From Myxococcota bacterium (GTDB taxonomy: Bacteria; Myxococcota; XYA12-FULL-58-9; JALHOP01), in contig JALHOP010000002.1 in NCBI GenBank assembly GCA_022842935.1, forward strand, positions 124,001-188,000: DNA of 64,000 nt, read 5' to 3'. Below the pieces are notes generated by a model. That model searched no databases. It was not told the origin of the DNA and saw only the letters and a list, made by a program, of their open reading frames with translations. This document shows, one piece after another, positions 45,852-54,774 of the stretch; the first letter of the stretch is position 1; each line of letters starts with the position of its first letter. The position numbers and the translations under genes were made by a program.

Positions 45852-46930
45852 GGCCGCGCGGCGGGAGCCGAGGGTTTCGCCGAAGGGCTGACGGCGGGCA
45901 GCGTGGCGATCTCGCCAAGCCCCCCATTCGTGCCCTTGTGCAGCGCGAAGTCCTCGGCGTGACGACGCTCGAAGGCGTTGTCGACCGTTGCCTCTTTAAG
46001 CAAAGCGGCGCGCAAGTCCGCGATCGCGGCGCTGCGGCGGCGGGCCCGCAGACTGCGTTCGATCTCGGGGCGGGCGGTTTCGAAGCTGACGTTCACCGCA
46101 GGGTTCAGGCGCACTAGTCTGAGCAAACGCAGACCGTCCGCGCTCTCGACAACGCTGGAGACCTCCCCCGGTTTCAATCCCCGCAGCGCCTTCCACACCG
46201 CCGGGTCCACACTTTTCTCCTCGACCCGTCCCATGTCACCGCCCAGGCGGGCGCGTGGGCTCTTGGAGTAAGTGCGGGCCAACGCCGCGAACGACAGCTT
46301 CGGGTCGCGAGCGAGCTTTGCTACTTCATCCGCTTTAGCGCGCGCGCCGCGGGCGAAAAGAATCTCCTCGGCTGTGAGGTACGCGGGTGTCTGATAGCGC
46401 GCATTGTTGCGGGTGTAGAAGATACGCGCGTGCTCCTCGCTTACGGGCTCATCTTTTACGCCAGCGAGCTTTTCCTCGAGCAACTGCGTCTCGAGGCTGC
46501 GGCGAAGACCAACATCTTGTTGCGGGTAGTTTGCGACGTGCTGTTTGAACTGCTCGGGAGTCTTGAAGGTCGCGGCCAGAGCGGTACGGCGGGCGGTGAC
46601 TTCTTCGGCGGACACGGTCACGCCGCGACGCTTGGCGCCCTGCCTCACGAGCAGCTCATTCACCATATCCCGCGCAATGGCTCGCTTGGTCTCGAGGTAA
46701 GTGGCGCGCGTCGTTAGTCGATGGCCTGTACCGCGCAAGCGCGCGGCGAACAGCAGATTGAAGCGGTCGAGCGGTACCGCTTCTCCGTCGACGGTGGCGA
46801 TGACCTCACGCTCGGGCTCGTCCGCAGCGAGCGGCGTGGGGGGCTCGGCGCCTCGGGGCGTGCAGGCAACTACGACGACCGCGATAGCGCACGCGAGCGA
46901 TGCTCGTTGCGAAATTCGACTGCTTTGCAT
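45848..46930 (-). CDS. SurA/PrsA-like peptidyl-prolyl isomerase lipoprotein
   Basis: 360-residue lipoprotein with signal SLACAIAVVVVACTPRG (lipobox VVAC). It has the SurA-like layout: an N-terminal helical domain (ATVDGEAVPLDRFNLLF then RAIARDMVNELLVRQGAKRR) and a parvulin domain with AEEILFARG, FAALARTYSKSPRARLGGDM and LKPGEVSSVVESADGLRLLR. It folds exported proteins, probably the giant proteins encoded right after it. ATG 46930 has AGGGG 3 nt upstream; its stop overlaps the next ATG by 4 bp. The C-terminal 60 residues are low-complexity. First gene of the four-gene operon; an 8-bp inverted repeat lies upstream at 47028-47051. Confidence 0.82.
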   Translation of the reverse strand: MQSSRISQRASLACAIAVVVVACTPRGAEPPTPLAADEPEREVIATVDGEAVPLDRFNLLFAARLRGTGHRLTTRATYLETKRAIARDMVNELLVRQGAKRRGVTVSAEEVTARRTALAATFKTPEQFKQHVANYPQQDVGLRRSLETQLLEEKLAGVKDEPVSEEHARIFYTRNNARYQTPAYLTAEEILFARGARAKADEVAKLARDPKLSFAALARTYSKSPRARLGGDMGRVEEKSVDPAVWKALRGLKPGEVSSVVESADGLRLLRLVRLNPAVNVSFETARPEIERSLRARRRSAAIADLRAALLKEATVDNAFERRHAEDFALHKGTNGGLGEIATLPAVSPSAKPSAPAARP

Positions 46931-47027
46931 CCGCCCCTCGACGTTGCGGGCAGACCTCCACCCTGGCGCGTCTCTAAGCGAAGGGCCGTCATCGTTTCCA
47001 ACAAAAAACGCTATTTCTCGGGATTTC

Positions 47028-47051
47028 CGGCTTACGGAGATCGGTAAGCCG
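47028..47051 (-). promoter_or_regulatory. 8-bp inverted repeat upstream of the four-gene operon
   Basis: Perfect arms cggcttac and gtaagccg separated by 8 nt, lying between the stop of the 47622-47080 gene and the operon start at 46930. On the minus strand it is not followed by an immediate U-run, so it may be an operator for the operon or a terminator of the preceding gene. Confidence 0.45.
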
Positions 47052-47079
47052 ACACAACCGACCGGCGGGGCTAGCTTAG

Positions 47080-47622
47080 CTAGGGGCTCGAACGTACGGG
47101 CAGCTGGCGGGTCCGCTCCAGCATGCGATGGTGCCATTCGTCGAAGGCGGACAGCTCGAGGACGCCAGCGACTTGTAACCCTGGCGGCTCGACGCTCGCC
47201 GAGAGGTTCGGTCCTTTTCGCTGGTCGAGACCAAACCACTCCGGGCGCTCCTTGGTGCCGACCCAGGCAGGCAACTCTTCATAGGCGGCCTGGAGTACGG
47301 CCCAGCACTGCTTGTCGAAGACGTCCCAGTCGAAGACGTACATTTCTTCGACCGCGAACCTAACCGCACCGGCACCGATATCGCGCAGGCGGTCGAGGCA
47401 AAGATTCGCGTAGGTTGCGTACTCCTCGCCAGGTAGCGCGCGGCCGTCCCGGCGGACCTCGAACGGTGCTGGGAGGACGAGACAGCTGCCATCGACGTGC
47501 ACCTGCATCGTCGCGCGAAGCTCACGCCCGATCGCTTCGGCAAGCTCGCGCGCCGCGTCGGCTGCATTGCGGTGCGTAAGCTCCGCGACTGCGGGCATGC
47601 GTCCGAGTTCATAGCTGCGCAT
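47080..47622 (-). CDS. Unknown 180-residue protein
   Basis: Soluble protein not recognised. ATG 47622 has TGGAGG 7 nt upstream, a good ribosome-binding site; 16 further in-frame codons upstream are unsupported. N-terminal half helical, with AADAARELAEAIGRELRATM, then strands MQVHVDGSCLVLPAPF and a Trp/Tyr-rich second half (EEMYVFDWDVFDKQCWAVLQ). The layout resembles small immunity-type or SUKH-like proteins, but no diagnostic motif is visible. It precedes the foldase operon with 149 bp between, separated by an inverted repeat. Confidence 0.5.
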   Translation of the reverse strand: MRSYELGRMPAVAELTHRNAADAARELAEAIGRELRATMQVHVDGSCLVLPAPFEVRRDGRALPGEEYATYANLCLDRLRDIGAGAVRFAVEEMYVFDWDVFDKQCWAVLQAAYEELPAWVGTKERPEWFGLDQRKGPNLSASVEPPGLQVAGVLELSAFDEWHHRMLERTRQLPVRSSP

Positions 47623-47799
47623 CGTCGAACCTCCAGAATTGGTCGCCTTAGCGGACGAGATGGGGGCCAAGCCGCATTGTCGCAGACATCACGATCCGAC
47701 GTAAACGGATGGCGATGCCCCGCCAGCACCAGGCTTAGTGTCCGCCGCAGCGGCACGGAAGGCATCGACGCAACGCGAGGACTCGCGTCCCTGGAGCAA

Positions 47800-48459
47800 T
47801 CACGACCTCTGGGGGGTTTCTTTCTCAATCGCGTCCGCTAGCACGGCGAGATCCTCGCCACGCTCGTAGAAGCCTCGCGGGACGGCGCGATGCGCGGCGA
47901 CGACGAAGCGGCGGAAGGTCTGGTCACTGGCGTAGACCTCCGAGCAAAGTCGCCGATAGAGCGCGAGTCGCGACTGTCGCATGTACGGCTCGCCAAGCCA
48001 TCGGCGAATGCGCAAGCGGCCGGCCTCGACTCTGACCTCGTCGAGCCAAGTATCGGGACCGTCGCCGCTCGAGTAGGTGAACCACCTGGCGTCATGAAGA
48101 CCGAACGCGAGAAAGTCGGTCGCCAGGTGAAGGTTGCGCATGTCGATGTAGCAAATGTCAGCGAGCATCTCGAAGCACAGCGCTAACCCGTCGACCGGGT
48201 TTCCATCGTCGCCGCGCTCGATGAGGCGAAACGGCCAATAGGTCACCGGACGCGGATGAGCCTCGAGCAACGCGACCGCCTCGCGCAGCTCGGCTGTGGC
48301 TTGATCTCGAACTGGTACGAACGCGCGATAGTCGTCAACGAACGGCGCGACCTGATCGAACCAAAGTCGATAGCGCCCGTAGTAGGCTGGATCTTCGTCG
48401 CGCTGGAAATCGCGCGGCACGGGGAGGTCTTCGAACTTTGGCACGCGATCCGAGCCCAT
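47800..48459 (-). CDS. Unknown 219-residue protein
   Basis: Soluble protein of no family I know. It is Trp/Tyr/Arg-rich (YYGRYRLWFDQVAPFVDDYR; VTYWPFRLIERGDDGNPV), which suggests a compact alpha/beta fold like many predicted immunity proteins. The start is ATG 48459, with GGAAG 2 nt upstream and TATCGT ending 9 nt upstream; a GTG six codons earlier is possible. It is divergent from the 48621 gene. No signal peptide or membrane span. Confidence 0.5.
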   Translation of the reverse strand: MGSDRVPKFEDLPVPRDFQRDEDPAYYGRYRLWFDQVAPFVDDYRAFVPVRDQATAELREAVALLEAHPRPVTYWPFRLIERGDDGNPVDGLALCFEMLADICYIDMRNLHLATDFLAFGLHDARWFTYSSGDGPDTWLDEVRVEAGRLRIRRWLGEPYMRQSRLALYRRLCSEVYASDQTFRRFVVAAHRAVPRGFYERGEDLAVLADAIEKETPQRS

Positions 48460-48620
48460 CGCTTCCAAACGATACACTGCGCGTGGCTGCTCGAGACAAG
48501 GCTTTCACCGCACAGCCTGACAGCGCGACAGGCCCGCCGCGCGCACGTGACGCGAGAACCACGCCGATAAGCACCACGATTAACGTCTCTTTGGGTGCCT
48601 TTGGCACCACGCAAGGGTGC

Positions 48621-49412
48621 ATGGCAGTCACGGCAACGGCGGTCGCGCCATCTCAAACCATCCTCAACGGGACGCTCCCGCAGACGAGCGTGTTCGAGCT
48701 CGCGCTTGCGCCCACGGCACCCCGCGCACCCAACGAGGCAGTCTCCGCAGCCGATGGGCGTGCGATCTTGCGCTTCGCACGGACATTCGAGGCGAATCTC
48801 GACGCGATGGTGAAGCCCTACTACTTCCCGGTGCCGACAGAAGCCGACCTCGGCAATGCGACTCTCACGACCACGGCAATTGGCTTCTTCGGAATCCCGC
48901 TGGTGGTTGGTCTGGGTCTGATGGCGGCTGGCCTCGACCGCTACTACACCGAAGTCACCCTCCCGCTGTTTGTGGGCTGCGCGGCGCTCGGCCCCATCGC
49001 GTGGGTGCGCGAGGCCGTATCGCGGCATCGTCTCAAGCACCCGCGTGGCACACCACTCGAAGCGCAGAGCCTGCGCGACGCCGTGAGCGCCGAGAGCACG
49101 TCGAACCCGCATGCACGAGCCGTCGCGGCCGAGATCCTCGGCGTGCGCCTCCGCGATGCTGGCTTCGTGAAGGCGTTCGACCCTGAGGCACTAGAAGTCG
49201 TACGCGAGCTCGCTGAGCCCCGTTCCGCGCGCCGCGAAGTCCACCAGCTGATCGCGGTTGCGCGATTCTTGAACCGCGGCAGTGTTTCGAACGGTCAAGA
49301 CCTCGACACCTTCAACCGGCTCATCGCTGATCTGCCACCCGACCTCGCTGAAGTCGCGCGCGAGCAAGGCCGCGCCCTGGTCTTGCAACCGGCAACCACA
49401 CCGGGCCAGTAA
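48621..49412 (+). CDS. Membrane-hairpin plus helical protein, unknown
   Basis: 263-residue protein. ATG 48621 has AAGGG 4 nt upstream; the long frame upstream of it reads as low-complexity. Residues 1-80 are hydrophilic, residues 87-140 hold two hydrophobic helices (TAIGFFGIPLVVGLGLMAAG; LPLFVGCAALGPIAWV), and the C-terminal 120 residues are helical with Ala/Glu/Arg (HARAVAAEILGVRLRDAGF). The layout matches the 3701 and 4498 proteins, including a basic segment right after the second helix. Probably a paralogue of that family. Function unknown. Confidence 0.55.
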   Translation: MAVTATAVAPSQTILNGTLPQTSVFELALAPTAPRAPNEAVSAADGRAILRFARTFEANLDAMVKPYYFPVPTEADLGNATLTTTAIGFFGIPLVVGLGLMAAGLDRYYTEVTLPLFVGCAALGPIAWVREAVSRHRLKHPRGTPLEAQSLRDAVSAESTSNPHARAVAAEILGVRLRDAGFVKAFDPEALEVVRELAEPRSARREVHQLIAVARFLNRGSVSNGQDLDTFNRLIADLPPDLAEVAREQGRALVLQPATTPGQ

Positions 49413-49440
49413 CCGAGGCGCGCGCAGCCACCGGCTACGG

Positions 49441-50544
49441 CTAGAAGTGCCGCCACGCATCAAACCACGCCGCAGCGTCCGATGGTGACACGCCGTGCTC
49501 ACTCGCCATCGCCACGAACACCTCGGCAGCGTGGTCACGCTCGGCCGATTCGATGTCATGTTTGGCATCCAGACGGTTCAACTCATCGACGAACTTGTGG
49601 AGGATAGGCTTCGCGCGCGACCCGGCGGACGAACCAAGCTCGGCCAATTGGCGTTGCGCCTCCTTCCATGCCTTGATCGCGCCCCGGGCCAAGGCCGGCG
49701 AGACCGCGTCCCAGGTGCGAAACGGGCACGCCAAGTTTTCAGCGATCCAGGCGTCGTCCTTGAGTCCAGTGATCTTCACGCTCGCGACAGGAGCGAGCTT
49801 GCGCTTGAGTACTGTTGACCACGCCTTGCGGCCGCCGCGGATCGTGATCTTCTGCAGGCAAGGCCAGGTCTCGGGGAGATCGTCGACCTCCAGCGCATAG
49901 ACGCCATCGAGCTCGAGCTCGCGCAGCCCTGGCAGGTCCGCGAGGGCCCGAACGTTTTCGATCTGTCCGCTATCGAGGTAGAACGTCAGCTGCTTCAAGT
50001 TTGGAAACACCCGCAGCGTCTTCGCATCGACGGCCCCAGTTCCGCGCAAGGTCAAGACCTCTAGGTCCTTGCGAGTGCGGGTCGCGGCGCCGAGCTCTGC
50101 GATCTCTAGGGTGAGGCAGAACGGAAAGCGCTCATCACGCACCGCCTGCGCGGACGGCTCGTCGTCTCGCGTCACCGCGTACCAGTCGCCCACGACGACG
50201 GTATCGATGGTTACGCTTTTCACCGGCAAGTTGCCGACGCGAATTGCCCACCATGGGACCTCGGCCTCGGCGTAAACGTGGTTCACGCCGACGTGGTTTT
50301 CTCGATAGCCTAGGCCCTCGACCCAGATCCCCTCGAACGTCTTCAGGACAACCCCCGCGCTTCGCGCCTCCGACTCCGATGGGACGTGCGGCCACCGGCC
50401 ATCGAGGACCACCAGCTCGACATGATTCGGCCCGTCGCTGCTCGCGAAGACCTGTAGCGCTCCGTAGTCGCCACCGGTGAGTCGGTAGGCGAATACATCG
50501 CCTGGGACAGCGCGTTGCGCGACCGGTCGTTTGCTCTTGGCCAT
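49441..50544 (-). CDS. Imm26-like N-terminal domain plus LRR-like protein
   Basis: 367-residue cytosolic protein. Residues about 15-60 (PGDVFAYRLTGGDYGALQVF) resemble the Imm26 immunity-domain opening, in which a G-D-V-x-x-x-x-L start is typical. Residues about 165-260 form leucine-rich repeat-like units (LEVLTLRGTG, LKQLTFYLDSGQIENVRAL, LRELELDGVYALEVDDLP). The C-terminal 90 residues are helical. ATG 50544 follows a run of non-conserved frame and is the likely start. Such proteins are predicted immunity factors against polymorphic toxins; no cognate toxin is adjacent. Domain calls are by eye. Confidence 0.5.
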   Translation of the reverse strand: MAKSKRPVAQRAVPGDVFAYRLTGGDYGALQVFASSDGPNHVELVVLDGRWPHVPSESEARSAGVVLKTFEGIWVEGLGYRENHVGVNHVYAEAEVPWWAIRVGNLPVKSVTIDTVVVGDWYAVTRDDEPSAQAVRDERFPFCLTLEIAELGAATRTRKDLEVLTLRGTGAVDAKTLRVFPNLKQLTFYLDSGQIENVRALADLPGLRELELDGVYALEVDDLPETWPCLQKITIRGGRKAWSTVLKRKLAPVASVKITGLKDDAWIAENLACPFRTWDAVSPALARGAIKAWKEAQRQLAELGSSAGSRAKPILHKFVDELNRLDAKHDIESAERDHAAEVFVAMASEHGVSPSDAAAWFDAWRHF

Positions 50545-50696
50545 AGGTTGGCAATTGTTCGCACACGTTCGCTGCGCCATTCAAATCGACAAGGAGCTGG
50601 CGGTGGCGTACCGAATCGCCTCTACCGAGCGAGCACGCCGGGCGTACGCGGTGACCGCGCTCGATGTCAGAGCAGCGTGGTATTGCCCGATGATCC

Positions 50697-52589
50697 ATGA
50701 GCGCGATCGGCGAGCTGCTTTCCAACGACCCGACACTGAACGTCCTGTCATCGGTCTTTGGGTTTCCATCCTTCAGGGCCGGCCAACATGACGCGGCTCG
50801 CGCGCTCATCCAGAGCCGCGATGCCCTCGTGCTCATGCCCACGGGTGGCGGTAAGTCACTTTGCTACCAGGTGCCGGCGCTGGTGTTACACGACCGCGGC
50901 GAGGGTACCTGCGTGGTCGTTTCACCGCTCATCGCCTTGATGCAAGATCAAGTCGACGCCCTCATGGCCAAGGGCGTATGCGCGCGCGCCCTGCACAGCG
51001 GTCTCGACGACGAGCAGCAGCGCGAAGTGCTCGGCCTCTTGTCGTCCGGCGAGCTGGCCATGCTCTACGTTTCACCCGAGCGCGCTTTAGCGGACGGGTT
51101 TCGGCGACTCCTCGCGCGCTGCGACATCTCGATGCTCGCTGTCGATGAAGCGCACTGTATGAGCCAATGGGGGCACGACTTTCGGCCCGAGTACATGCGG
51201 CTCGGCGAGCTGCGTCGCGAGCTCGGCGTCCCTACGATAGCCCTCACCGCGACCGCCACCCCGCGGGTGCTCGACGAGATCACCAAGACGCTCGAGCTCG
51301 ACGACCCAGTACGCGTACGCGGTGGGTTTCGTCGTGAGAATCTTCGCTTCGCGGTGTTACCACTCGGCAGCGACAAAGAGCGCTTCGAGGCCCTGGCCGC
51401 CGTGCTCGAGCAACACGGCATGCGCGACAGCCGCTCGCAAGACCGCGCTATCGTCTACTGCGCGACGCGCAAGAAGGTGCAAGAGATTGCCGGGGCACTG
51501 AAAGACCGTGGCTTCGCGGCGGGCTATTACCACGCGGGCCGTACCGACCTCGCGCGACAACGCGCGCAGACCGCCTACGAGCTCGGCAAGACGCGCATCC
51601 TCGTCGCAACCAACGCCTTCGGCATGGGCGTCGACTACAGCAACGTCCGCATCGTGGTGCATGCACAGATGCCGGGGAGCCTAGAGGCTTACTACCAAGA
51701 AGCTGGTCGCGCCGGACGCGATGGCGCACCGTCGCGCTGTTTGCTGCTCTACAGCCATGGCGACACGGCCACGCAACGTTTCCTCGCGAGCAAAGGTGGC
51801 TCGGCGGCCCACGCGGCGCGACGGCTCGAGGCCCTCCAGCGCATGGTTGACTACGCGAACGGCGAGCGATGCAGGCAGTCTGTCATAGCAGAGTATTTCG
51901 GCGACGAGCCTGGCGCCTGTGGCTCGTGCGACGTCTGCACCGATGTCGACGCGGTACGCGCGGTCCTCGCCTCGGCGCAAGGAGAGGCACGCGCCAAGCG
52001 CGAAGCGCGCGAGACGAAACAGCGGACGAGCGAGCCGCGACGCAAGCTCACGCCGGGTGAGATCGACATCATCCTCGAGATGGTAGGCGCGCTGCGCAAA
52101 CCGGTCGGCAAGGTGATGCTCGCGAAGGCTCTGCGTGGCAGTCGCGCGCGTGCGGTGTCACGGCTCGGCCTGTTGAAGAACCCCGCGCATGGCAAGCTCA
52201 ACGCACCAGAGCCGGACATCCTCGATACCATCGAGGGACTGATTCGCGACAATCGTCTGGTGCGCAAAGGACAGAAGTATCCGACCGTGTGGCTCGCAGG
52301 ACGACCAGTTCGAACGCCCGCTAGCGAACGCCCGGAAGGAGAGCGACGCCCAAGCCGGTTCCGCTCGCGCTACACACCGGTGTTTCGCGCCCTCGACAAC
52401 TACCGCAAACGACAGGCGCGCGCCTTGGGCTGGAAGTCGTTCATGGTGCTCACGAACGCGGTCATCGCGGCTATCGATGCAGCGCAGCCGCGATCGGTCG
52501 ACGATCTCTTCGCCATCAAGGGACTCGGCGCGTCGCGAGTAGCGCGCTTCGGAGAAGACATCGTTCGGTTGGTAGGGCAAGCACGCTGA
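50697..52589 (+). CDS. recQ: ATP-dependent DNA helicase RecQ
   Basis: 630-residue 3'-5' helicase acting in recombination and replication-fork repair. Walker A PTGGGKS is at 48-54, motif II DEAH at 150-153 followed by CMSQWGHDFRPEY (the aromatic-rich loop), motif III ALTATATP, and motif VI QEAGRAGRDG. The RecQ-Ct zinc site shows C-x16-C-x2-C-x2-C (GERCRQ and GACGSCDVC). An HRDC domain closes the protein (FRALDNYRKRQARALGWKSF; SVDDLFAIKGLGASRVARFG). All domains of full-length E. coli RecQ are present. Between the RQC and HRDC regions is a basic linker. The ATG lacks a clear Shine-Dalgarno. Confidence 0.96.
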   Translation: MSAIGELLSNDPTLNVLSSVFGFPSFRAGQHDAARALIQSRDALVLMPTGGGKSLCYQVPALVLHDRGEGTCVVVSPLIALMQDQVDALMAKGVCARALHSGLDDEQQREVLGLLSSGELAMLYVSPERALADGFRRLLARCDISMLAVDEAHCMSQWGHDFRPEYMRLGELRRELGVPTIALTATATPRVLDEITKTLELDDPVRVRGGFRRENLRFAVLPLGSDKERFEALAAVLEQHGMRDSRSQDRAIVYCATRKKVQEIAGALKDRGFAAGYYHAGRTDLARQRAQTAYELGKTRILVATNAFGMGVDYSNVRIVVHAQMPGSLEAYYQEAGRAGRDGAPSRCLLLYSHGDTATQRFLASKGGSAAHAARRLEALQRMVDYANGERCRQSVIAEYFGDEPGACGSCDVCTDVDAVRAVLASAQGEARAKREARETKQRTSEPRRKLTPGEIDIILEMVGALRKPVGKVMLAKALRGSRARAVSRLGLLKNPAHGKLNAPEPDILDTIEGLIRDNRLVRKGQKYPTVWLAGRPVRTPASERPEGERRPSRFRSRYTPVFRALDNYRKRQARALGWKSFMVLTNAVIAAIDAAQPRSVDDLFAIKGLGASRVARFGEDIVRLVGQAR

Positions 52590-52651
52590 GCGAGCGACGC
52601 GCAGTCTCACTCCGATGCGCTCGAGCCTAACGCGACAGCCGCTCGTTGAGG

Positions 52652-52657
52652 TAGAGT
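52652..52657 (+). promoter_or_regulatory. Candidate -10 element at leaderless spacing
   Basis: TAGAGT ends 6 nt before the ATG at 52664 of the DUF4272 gene. No convincing -35 at 16-18 nt. Same geometry as at 2411-2416 and 29081-29086. Confidence 0.35.
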
Positions 52658-52663
52658 CGCATC

Positions 52664-53770
52664 ATGACGGCCGACAACTTCGCGATCTACATGCCCTTCC
52701 AACAGATGTTTCCGGTCGACCTGCTCGAGAGCCTGGCGCCCGGCGCGACGGTCACGGCTGGGCAGCACGAGGCGAGCATCGTCTGGCCAGATGTCGGTGT
52801 GCGCGTGTCGCTCATGCCTGTCGAGCAACTACGGCAACACTTGCCCGGTCTCGTTGGCTATATCCGCAAGCACGGAGGACCCGAGGCGCTGGTCGCGCGC
52901 GTGTTCCAGACCCTAGGAGTCGCTGGCTGCGTCATCGCGCCTGGCTGGGACGAAGGCGGCAAGGCACACCGCTTCTGCACGGAGCTCACCGACATCGTCG
53001 CCGGCTTCGCTTTCACGGGCGATAGCGTCTTCGCGTACGGGCGAGACCTGATTCGCGAGGGCATGCATCGTCCTCCCGCCGAGGTCGTGCTCCAGCGCAC
53101 GCAATGTCTGCTCGCGTGCGCCGTGCGCGGGTTGATTGAAGACGATGCTGGCAAGCCCAATGAGGCCGCAGCCGAACAGATGCGTCGCGAGCTTCTCGCC
53201 TGGGTGCGCGACGACGATGGTCGACGCGACGCCGCGAGCGACGACGAAAGCGTGTTCCTCGACACGCCCATTGGGAGCGCCGATCCGCAAGAGCGTATCA
53301 ATCGCATCTGGGAGGCCGAAGCCGCCGCTGTCATGCTCTGGGCGCTCGGCGCCTACGCGCTGCCGCCTTTCCACATCACCGAACATCCCTTTGGCCTCGC
53401 CAAGCTCGTCGGCATCCGGAGCGCGCTTGCGCCGGCGCTCACGTTACCGTCGTTGCGCGATGATGACGAGCTCGAGGCGATGCGCCGCCAGCTCACCGGC
53501 GTTCACTGGCGCCTACGGGAGTGGTCGTTGTACCCAACGAAAGACGTCGACTTCACGGCGTTCGCCGCGCGCGGCGACTGGTTGTTGCCCTTCGCAGTCG
53601 ACGAGCTGCCGCTCGCGGGCGCCGACCTCGCGATCAACGGCGCGCCCCTGACCCGGGCTCCGGAAGGAGCTGTAAGAACAGCGTTGTCGATTGCACAGGA
53701 ACGTCAGCGCGGTATCGGTTGGGTTCTCGGCGTTCACCCGCTCTTCGAGCACGTTCGCGCGCCGACCTGA
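52664..53770 (+). CDS. DUF4272 protein
   Basis: 368-residue cytosolic protein. Residues about 145-270 match the DUF4272 pattern: QRTQCLLACAVRGLIED, then an Arg-rich helix, then INRIWEAEAAAVMLWALGAY. The N-terminal 140 residues (TADNFAIYMPFQQMFP) form an additional alpha/beta domain, and the C-terminal 90 contain a helical region with WRLREWSLYPTKDVDF. DUF4272 proteins often sit in immunity-type gene neighbourhoods, though function is unproven. No ribosome-binding site of note; TAGAGT sits at leaderless spacing. It is convergent with the anti-sigma operon's last gene. Confidence 0.75.
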   Translation: MTADNFAIYMPFQQMFPVDLLESLAPGATVTAGQHEASIVWPDVGVRVSLMPVEQLRQHLPGLVGYIRKHGGPEALVARVFQTLGVAGCVIAPGWDEGGKAHRFCTELTDIVAGFAFTGDSVFAYGRDLIREGMHRPPAEVVLQRTQCLLACAVRGLIEDDAGKPNEAAAEQMRRELLAWVRDDDGRRDAASDDESVFLDTPIGSADPQERINRIWEAEAAAVMLWALGAYALPPFHITEHPFGLAKLVGIRSALAPALTLPSLRDDDELEAMRRQLTGVHWRLREWSLYPTKDVDFTAFAARGDWLLPFAVDELPLAGADLAINGAPLTRAPEGAVRTALSIAQERQRGIGWVLGVHPLFEHVRAPT

Positions 53771-53791
53771 GGGCGACGCCAGGCGCGGACC

Positions 53792-54226
53792 TCAATCAGG
53801 CTTGGGTGCTTCGCGCGTGATCGCGAGAATGAGCGTCCCGTCCTGATACGCCGGTCCCCCGATGGCGAGTGTTCCGTCCTTGGCAATGATGCTCGTGGTC
53901 TTGAGTTTGATCTTCTCCACCTCGAGATCGACACGAAGCTTGCCGTGCTGGTCGATATCGCGTGGTTTCACGAGCAGCCACTCCTTGGTGGGGAGCTGGA
54001 CGCGGCCGGTGGCGCCGAGCTCGAGGGCGAGCTGTGCCTCGTCTTTGAGCTCGTAGGCCGTGAACTTGAGTGATGAGAGATCTTTCGCGAGCTTCTTGAG
54101 CTTCGGATCGATCCCCGTGGCTTTGTTGTGGGCGTAGATGATCTTCACGCCCAGCGTGACCGGTTCGGCTGCGAACGCAGGAAAGGCGAGCAACAGGTAC
54201 GCAATGGCGGTCAAAACGAAGCGCAT
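53792..54226 (-). CDS. Periplasmic protein, last gene of sigma/anti-sigma operon
   Basis: 144-residue exported protein with signal MRFVLTAIAYLLLAFPAFAA. The mature part is a beta-rich small domain (VTLGVKIIYAHNKATG; GTLAIGGPAYQDGTLILAIT). It is unknown but its ATG shares a base with the TGA of the anti-sigma gene (TGATG), so it is translationally coupled to the ECF module and may sense or modulate the envelope signal. No Cys or metal motif is visible. Confidence 0.6.
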   Translation of the reverse strand: MRFVLTAIAYLLLAFPAFAAEPVTLGVKIIYAHNKATGIDPKLKKLAKDLSSLKFTAYELKDEAQLALELGATGRVQLPTKEWLLVKPRDIDQHGKLRVDLEVEKIKLKTTSIIAKDGTLAIGGPAYQDGTLILAITREAPKPD

Positions 54227-54774
54227 CAGAACTCGAGCGGCTGTGACCCCGAGCCAGAATCGACCCAGATGAGCGTCGTATTACCACTGTCGTCGTGGAG
54301 AACGGTAGCCTTACCGTCTTCGCCGACCTCGAGCGATTCGACCGTCACCGAGGTCGCAACGACACCGTTCCCCTGCTGCGGCAAGACGCGGTCGCGCATG
54401 AGGTAGACGACTCCAGGTGCCGACAACGCACCCAGCCCAGCCGCGAGGGCAACACCCGCGAGGGCTTTGCGATGGAAGAGCAGCACGTCGTCCCACCAAG
54501 CGCCAAGGCGCGCCGACAGCGTGCGTTCTTTCCGTACAGCGATGCGCTTGCGGATCCCAGCAAGCGCGGCAAGCGCATCGACCGGCTCGGCGTCGAGCTC
54601 GGCATCCACCATCGCATTCATGTCACGGCCAAGCTTACGCAAAGCCTCGGCCTTACCAGCGACCGTCGGGTCATTCTCGACCAGGTCGCGCACCTCGGTG
54701 GCGCGGGCACCAGCCTCGCCGTCGACCCAGGCGTAAAGAAGCTCGTCGGAGACGTTGGCACGCTTACCTGTCAT
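54226..54774 (-). CDS. Membrane-anchored anti-sigma factor (RskA-like)
   Basis: 182-residue protein directly downstream of an ECF sigma gene, overlapping it by ATGA (54771-54774). The N-terminal cytosolic part (SDELLYAWVDGEAGARATEV) resembles the anti-sigma zinc-finger-less N-terminal helices of RskA-like proteins (no HxxxCxxC is present). A transmembrane helix lies near residues 100-120 (KALAGVALAAGLGALSAPGV). The C-terminal periplasmic part of about 60 residues is small. It probably sequesters the sigma factor until an envelope signal releases it. Function inferred from position and topology. Confidence 0.7.
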   Translation of the reverse strand: MTGKRANVSDELLYAWVDGEAGARATEVRDLVENDPTVAGKAEALRKLGRDMNAMVDAELDAEPVDALAALAGIRKRIAVRKERTLSARLGAWWDDVLLFHRKALAGVALAAGLGALSAPGVVYLMRDRVLPQQGNGVVATSVTVESLEVGEDGKATVLHDDSGNTTLIWVDSGSGSQPLEF

